Origin: a virus
IMG/VR virus record: IMGVR_UViG_3300023192_001558
Coordinates: 45,454-109,453 of that record
Reading direction: 5' to 3' (one strand)
DNA: 64,000 nt
The translations under genes were made by a program, and so were the position numbers. Below the pieces are notes generated by a model, which ran no database searches, was not told the origin of the DNA, and saw only the letters and a list, made by a program, of their open reading frames with translations. Shown piece after piece: positions 60,341-64,000 of this stretch. Numbering within the stretch: position 1 is the stretch's first letter; each line of letters opens with the position of its first letter.

Positions 60341-61063
60341 ATGGAAGCGTCTATGTATCGTCGGGATGCTAAACGCGTCCAACAGGCGCTGCAGAGGGTA
60401 AAGGATAGCCTTAAGGTTGTCCAACCCCTTGCAGTACATGTGCCTAAACGTTACGCGGCTAAAGAACTTGCTATTGTAGGTTCAACCGTGTCAGTAGTGG
60501 GGATATATGGGATAGTGGTAGATGATAAATACTACGGCGTATCTCTAGTTAACGCAATGATGACGTTAACCCCCTCTAACATCAACACTATTGTGATTGA
60601 TGAGGTAGAATACTATTCGTTAGAATTCCAACCAGGTGATACATTCATGCCTAATGTGAATCTAGTTAAAGAAGGTACACTTGTGTATCAGATCTTTGAT
60701 GAGATTGTCGCAAAGGGTAACACGCCATGGTATTTAGGCTATCGTGATCTAGGACAGTTGTTTGATACCGCACTACATCACGGTGGGGCTAACTTGAATA
60801 CTAACCACGCAATCTTGGAAATGATCACGGCGGCCAGAGCACGTTCTCCTCGCGATCGTACCGTATTCTACCGACACCAATTCAAAAACACACAACAGTT
60901 GTCAGATAAGCCACCTGAAATCATTGCATTGAGAAGTGTACAGGATGGTGCGTCTAACACCACAGCTAAACTAATGGGTGCTTACCTAGACGAAGGGATT
61001 AATTCTGCGCTTGTAGACCCCTCACAGCGTCTAGAGCGAGTTGAAGACCTGTTAAGGAGATAA
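60341..61063 (+). CDS. Virion/head-cluster protein, unknown
   Basis: 240 residues. The N-terminus is basic (RRDAKRVQQALQRVKDSLKVV), followed by a beta-rich middle (ELAIVGSTVSVVGIYGIVVDD). TAAGGAG lies before the ATG, 10 bases after the upstream stop. It corresponds in position to phiKZ gp176. Precise role unknown. Confidence 0.55.
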   Translation: MEASMYRRDAKRVQQALQRVKDSLKVVQPLAVHVPKRYAAKELAIVGSTVSVVGIYGIVVDDKYYGVSLVNAMMTLTPSNINTIVIDEVEYYSLEFQPGDTFMPNVNLVKEGTLVYQIFDEIVAKGNTPWYLGYRDLGQLFDTALHHGGANLNTNHAILEMITAARARSPRDRTVFYRHQFKNTQQLSDKPPEIIALRSVQDGASNTTAKLMGAYLDEGINSALVDPSQRLERVEDLLRR

Positions 61064-61064
61064 G

Positions 61065-61823
61065 ATGTCGAACATTGCCAAATATAGCTGTACCGCCTTA
61101 GCAGGAACAAATAAGGTAGGTCGCTTAAAAACCGATGAACACGGTTATCGTCAAATGGTACTAGGTGCCTATGACTTTGATAACTCAGCGGGTGCCACGT
61201 ATCCGTTTGAATCAGCCAAATCGCTGTTTGAAAGCTCTAGTAGTTTGATGCGTCGTATTGCTAACGGTCAGTGCCGTGGTGAATATGGTCATCCTAAACC
61301 ATTACCTGGTATGACCAACCAACAATTCCTTGAGCGTATCTTACGCATTGAAGAGTCGGCTATCTGTGTACATTTTAAAGAAGTGTGGATTGATAAAGAC
61401 AATGTCAAGGACGAGAACGGTAAACCTGTTATTGCGGTAATGGGTAAAGTGAAACCGTGCGGACCACATGGCCCAGCGTTAGAACAGCAGCTGAGTAACA
61501 CTGAAGAGAATGTAGCATTCTCAGTGCGTTCGTTGACTAACGACCGTATGGTGGGTGGAAAGCTTAATAAGCATATGAAAGTGCTAGTGTGTTGGGACTA
61601 TGTTAACGAACCAGGTATATCGGTTGCTAACAAGTATCAGGCACCTGCGCTAGAAGGCATTGCTGAAGATATTGAAATTGTACCTTCTATGTTAGATGCT
61701 GTAGAAAGACAGCAGCAACGTAGCGGCGTCTCAATGGAGAATTCAGTAAGCTCTACTATGGTGCGTTCAGAGTTAGGCTGGTCTAAAGTCCAAAACCTAA
61801 ACTTTGCATCGCAGTCCTGGTAA
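61065..61823 (+). CDS. Prohead protease (T4 gp21 / S80-like)
   Basis: 252 residues. G-E-Y-G-H-P at 72-77 supplies the catalytic His (H76), as in the GELxHP motif of phage prohead core proteases. F-S-V-R-S at 152-156 with a hydrophobic lead (NVA) fits the catalytic Ser motif (S153), and the spacing (~77 residues) is similar to T4 gp21. The enzyme cuts scaffold and capsid proteins during head maturation. It follows the upstream gene by one base with AAGGAG upstream, and a TATGCCGT terminator follows. phiKZ gp175 is the analogous protease (from memory). Confidence 0.85.
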   Translation: MSNIAKYSCTALAGTNKVGRLKTDEHGYRQMVLGAYDFDNSAGATYPFESAKSLFESSSSLMRRIANGQCRGEYGHPKPLPGMTNQQFLERILRIEESAICVHFKEVWIDKDNVKDENGKPVIAVMGKVKPCGPHGPALEQQLSNTEENVAFSVRSLTNDRMVGGKLNKHMKVLVCWDYVNEPGISVANKYQAPALEGIAEDIEIVPSMLDAVERQQQRSGVSMENSVSSTMVRSELGWSKVQNLNFASQSW

Positions 61824-61830
61824 CATCATG

Positions 61831-61865
61831 TATAACCCTGCCATTGCGGTAGGGTTATATGCCGT
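61831..61865 (+). terminator. Stem-loop terminator with TATGCCGT tail
   Basis: TATAACCCT pairs with AGGGTTATA. TATGCCGT begins within the stem end (61858-61865). It ends the polymerase-head operon. Confidence 0.8.
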
Positions 61866-61878
61866 CAGGAAATAATAG

Positions 61879-61890
61879 ACCTATATTACC
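61879..61890 (+). promoter_or_regulatory. Candidate phage promoter ACCTATATTACC
   Basis: ACCTATATTACC contains the phiKZ-type early element TATATTAC and lies 37 bp before ATG 61927, just after a terminator. Confidence 0.65.
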
Positions 61891-61926
61891 AGTATGCACT
61901 TACAATACCATTAAGGATAAATATAA

Positions 61927-62439
61927 ATGCAACCACAGCCCTTTAAAGCTACGTTTAATGAGTTCTTTAAAAGCGTCTATCCTGTTAACCTAGGTATAGA
62001 CCCACAACAACGTGGGTTGATTAAAACCTTCTTCTACGTTGGTGGTCTACTATTTAAAAACAGCGCCATTAAAGGCGGTAGTGACGATATCTCCATGGAA
62101 CAGAACGTTAAGACCTTAGCAGATATTCAACAGCACCTGAGACGTTACGGACGTCAATTGAACCGTACATCACATCCGCCTATGACGGGTAAGTTGGGTG
62201 AAACATTTAAAACGTTCCTTTCAAAAGACGTAACACCCGAATTGCCTAAAGGCAAGCCTATGTTAGATTGCTACAATGCCTACGTGGCTGGGATGCTATC
62301 CATGTTAGAAATTCTAACAGAAAGTTCAAGCATCGATAATGAAGACATCGCCATTACCCGCTTTGATATTATCAACGATGACCTCATGGCTAACACAGGG
62401 ATTGAAGCCTGGCACGTACCAGAATGGCCCATGGACTAA
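61927..62439 (+). CDS. Unknown protein under a candidate early promoter
   Basis: 170 residues, soluble, with an aromatic N-terminus (FKATFNEFFKSVYPVN), a basic helical centre (HLRRYGRQLNRTSHPPM) and an acidic end. TTAAGGAT lies upstream. It stands alone between two promoter-like elements. No family recognised. If the promoter is an early one, the product may act soon after infection. Confidence 0.55.
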   Translation: MQPQPFKATFNEFFKSVYPVNLGIDPQQRGLIKTFFYVGGLLFKNSAIKGGSDDISMEQNVKTLADIQQHLRRYGRQLNRTSHPPMTGKLGETFKTFLSKDVTPELPKGKPMLDCYNAYVAGMLSMLEILTESSSIDNEDIAITRFDIINDDLMANTGIEAWHVPEWPMD

Positions 62440-62487
62440 TTGAAATCCATCTGTCTAGTTTATTATCCGACTGTAATTAAAAACACA

Positions 62488-62498
62488 CCTATATTACT
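62488..62498 (+). promoter_or_regulatory. Candidate phage promoter ACCTATATTAC
   Basis: Exact ACCTATATTAC, 99 bp before ATG 62598, giving a longer leader than other copies. Confidence 0.65.
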
Positions 62499-62597
62499 TT
62501 TGTGAGCGTAGAGTGAATAAGACACCTATGTGATAAAAGTACTTAAATCAGAAAACATTGATCCGATCAATCAATAAACAAATAGGAAGACTATAAA

Positions 62598-63149
62598 ATG
62601 GCTGAAGCCCAAAAGAAAAGCCCAATGCAACAATTCGTTCTATCTCAAGCTACAACTGAAGCACTTGAGAAAGTTGCCACTGTTGGTATCGACGCAAAGA
62701 AAATCGAAGCGTCTAACGTTATCACTAGCCATGTTGAATCAGTGTCTAATGGCGTCATTTCATACGACGTACCTAAAGACGTCGTGACAGGTCTACTGCC
62801 TGAAGGCTTAACAATGGAAACCGTTGACCAGGTTGGCGAGTTCCACAAGAAGTGTGCAACAGCACTAGCGCAAAGTGTATCTGAAGTAGGTATCGATGCG
62901 ATGGCGCAGGACAAAGAAGTAGCAACGGTAACCGGTTCATTACCAGTAGGTAAGTACACCAAGCTAGAAGCTACAGTACACCGCTCTAAAGATATCAGTT
63001 ATCCTAAAGATGGCCAACGTGTTACTGAAGCGCGTCCAGGTCACGTAGACCTTAAAGTAACATCAAGCTATGGTAAGAGCTCGTCTAGCCACGTATCAGC
63101 GGTACGTACCCACGCGGCGGCACTAGCTAAGCAGCTATTGTCTAAGTAG
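62598..63149 (+). CDS. Unknown protein, own transcription unit
   Basis: 183 residues, soluble, rich in Val, Ser, Ala and Lys (SHVESVSNGVISYDVPKDVVT, and a C-terminal SSYGKSSSSHVSAVRTHAAAL). A single gene between a strong promoter-like motif and the strongest terminator in the window, so it may be expressed highly. GGAAGA lies before its ATG. No family recognised. Candidates include an abundant virion or DNA-associated protein, with no direct evidence. Confidence 0.6.
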   Translation: MAEAQKKSPMQQFVLSQATTEALEKVATVGIDAKKIEASNVITSHVESVSNGVISYDVPKDVVTGLLPEGLTMETVDQVGEFHKKCATALAQSVSEVGIDAMAQDKEVATVTGSLPVGKYTKLEATVHRSKDISYPKDGQRVTEARPGHVDLKVTSSYGKSSSSHVSAVRTHAAALAKQLLSK

Positions 63150-63172
63150 GGATAGCCTATACGTAAGCCAAG

Positions 63173-63217
63173 GATGGTAGAGACTGTAACGTCTCTACCA
63201 TCTATGCCGGATTCTTT
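63173..63217 (+). terminator. Strong stem-loop terminator with TATGCCGG and T-tract
   Basis: GATGGTAGAGAC (63173-63184) pairs perfectly with GTCTCTACCATC (63191-63202). TATGCCGG follows (63203-63210, one base off the octamer), then ATTCTTTTTTT. It carries both the octamer and a normal T-tract. Confidence 0.9.
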
Positions 63218-63308
63218 TTTTACATGTTTTACTAGATCTTATGAACCCTGCTAAGGAGGGCTATATTCATATTCAGGTGTTATGAATCTACTAACGAGGA
63301 GACGTATC

Positions 63309-63716
63309 ATGCATACTGAAAAGTTACGTCTGGTGATCAGCTCGCCATTCATTCACGCCGCATTAAACAGCGACACCCATGCGTTGGCGTCTATGTTCAA
63401 TCCACAGTGTCTGGCAATTGGTGAAACGATCACTAGTCAAGATCACATGCGCGCGAAAGCGCTTTATAATGCAGTAAGTACACAGGCAGCAAGTTGCACA
63501 TTTGATAAGTATGCTTATGTCCATTACTGGATACACCGTCACCAATATACGGGATGGGATGAAGTAACCATGGTAAACCAGCTTATAGATAACATAATCA
63601 ATAACCATGCTGCTTACTTATTCTTAAACGAAGCTTTTTACTTCGATACAGACCAAGTGGTGAAACTTTACCAACAAACACTACAGGCATTAGATAACCT
63701 AACAGCTAGTGCGTAA
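63309..63716 (+). CDS. Unknown protein
   Basis: 135 residues from ATG 63309 with GAGGAG upstream. An ATG at 63282 in frame has no such site. Helical, with a His- and Tyr-rich middle (YAYVHYWIHRHQYTGWDE). A CTATATTCAT sequence at 63261 may be a weak promoter relative of the ACCTATATTAC element. No family recognised. Confidence 0.55.
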   Translation: MHTEKLRLVISSPFIHAALNSDTHALASMFNPQCLAIGETITSQDHMRAKALYNAVSTQAASCTFDKYAYVHYWIHRHQYTGWDEVTMVNQLIDNIINNHAAYLFLNEAFYFDTDQVVKLYQQTLQALDNLTASA

Positions 63717-63763
63717 TTACTATGACAAGCTTGTATCACGTGCTTAATTAAGGAGCCTTACTA

Positions 63764-64000
63764 ATGTCAAGAAAAGATAACTTCCTCACAGTTGCTAATA
63801 GCTTCTTAGGTAAAATACCTCTACCTAAGGAACAGTTAGACAAGGAAAAGAAATTCATTAACACCGCTGCCGATAACGCTGGCTTCCAAACGGAAACTGA
63901 CGCTCAGCTAGCAAGCCGCTTTAAACATTACGTTACTACTGTAATGGCTACAGCAAATCGTTTAATGGATGACTCTGATAAATGGGACGCAGTCACTCTT
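63764..64000 (+). CDS. Unknown protein, cut by the window end
   Basis: At least 79 residues starting ATG 63764 with AAGGAGCC upstream, open to the window edge: MSRKDNFLTVANSFLGKIPL then helical charged sequence (QLDKEKKFINTAADNAG). Too short to assign. The gene continues beyond the window, so length and function are not known. Confidence 0.6.
   Translation, partial: MSRKDNFLTVANSFLGKIPLPKEQLDKEKKFINTAADNAGFQTETDAQLASRFKHYVTTVMATANRLMDDSDKWDAVTL

Noticed and set aside
1-64000. tRNA genes, CRISPR arrays, insertion sequences, integrase, nucleus-shell (chimallin) or PhuZ tubulin genes
   Set aside because: I looked for them because of the phiKZ-like context, but saw no matching cloverleaf, repeat-spacer array, transposase signature, or the GTP-binding tubulin motif.

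Overview
The window is a 64 kb piece of a tailed jumbo bacteriophage of the phiKZ-like kind (large myovirus-type phages that carry their own multisubunit RNA polymerase). The main evidence is as follows. A split RNA polymerase beta'-like protein (47171-48790, catalytic DYDGD) lies next to a 2281-residue tape-measure-like protein (40234-47079). A beta-like polymerase protein (54687-58658) is followed by two structural-type genes and a prohead protease (58901-61823). From memory, this order resembles phiKZ gp181-gp180-gp178-gp177-gp176-gp175. Base composition is AT-rich, gene packing is tight, and I saw no tRNA, integrase or CRISPR. The host cannot be read from the sequence. Two-component spanin genes imply a Gram-negative host.

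Layout. 1-2114 (+): small membrane proteins and one unknown gene. 2149-20116 (-), interrupted by an HNH endonuclease on + (3808-4944): an alpha/beta hydrolase, then a tail fibre/baseplate cluster with three ~950-residue paralogues, three proteins sharing an N-terminal module, and two paralogous ~365-residue proteins. 20245-28568: mixed strands, with a structural-type gene, a Rad50/gp46-like ATPase, a baseplate spike protein, two virion-type proteins and a spanin pair. 28633-37173: RNase H fusion, UvsX/RecA-like recombinase, a YspA-like SLOG protein and many small unknown genes. 37283-47079: a Ser-rich gene convergent with a two-gene tail operon that includes the tape measure. 47171-52596 (+): polymerase beta' fragment, then small genes including two tandem paralogue pairs. 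52597-53270: the only long gene-free stretch, with a short promoter-terminator unit, an AT-rich tract with 9-bp repeats, and a G-rich hairpin cluster. 53271-64000 (+): the polymerase beta operon, head genes with the prohead protease, and further unknown genes, the last cut by the window edge.

Regulation. Two recurrent noncoding motifs stand out. One is ACCTAYATTAY, found mostly 35-110 bp upstream of plus-strand genes. It contains the phiKZ early-promoter element TATATTAC as I remember it. The other is a stem-loop followed directly by TATGCCGT, seen 11 times exactly plus one near match at transcript ends. Together with the phage polymerase they suggest a self-contained transcription system in which starts and ends are marked by phage-specific signals. 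The terminator octamer is the best candidate here for something not well described.

Limits: assignments come from reading motifs by eye without database searches. Roughly half of the genes have no recognisable function. Start codons were moved to internal ATG/GTG codons where a ribosome binding site clearly favours them.
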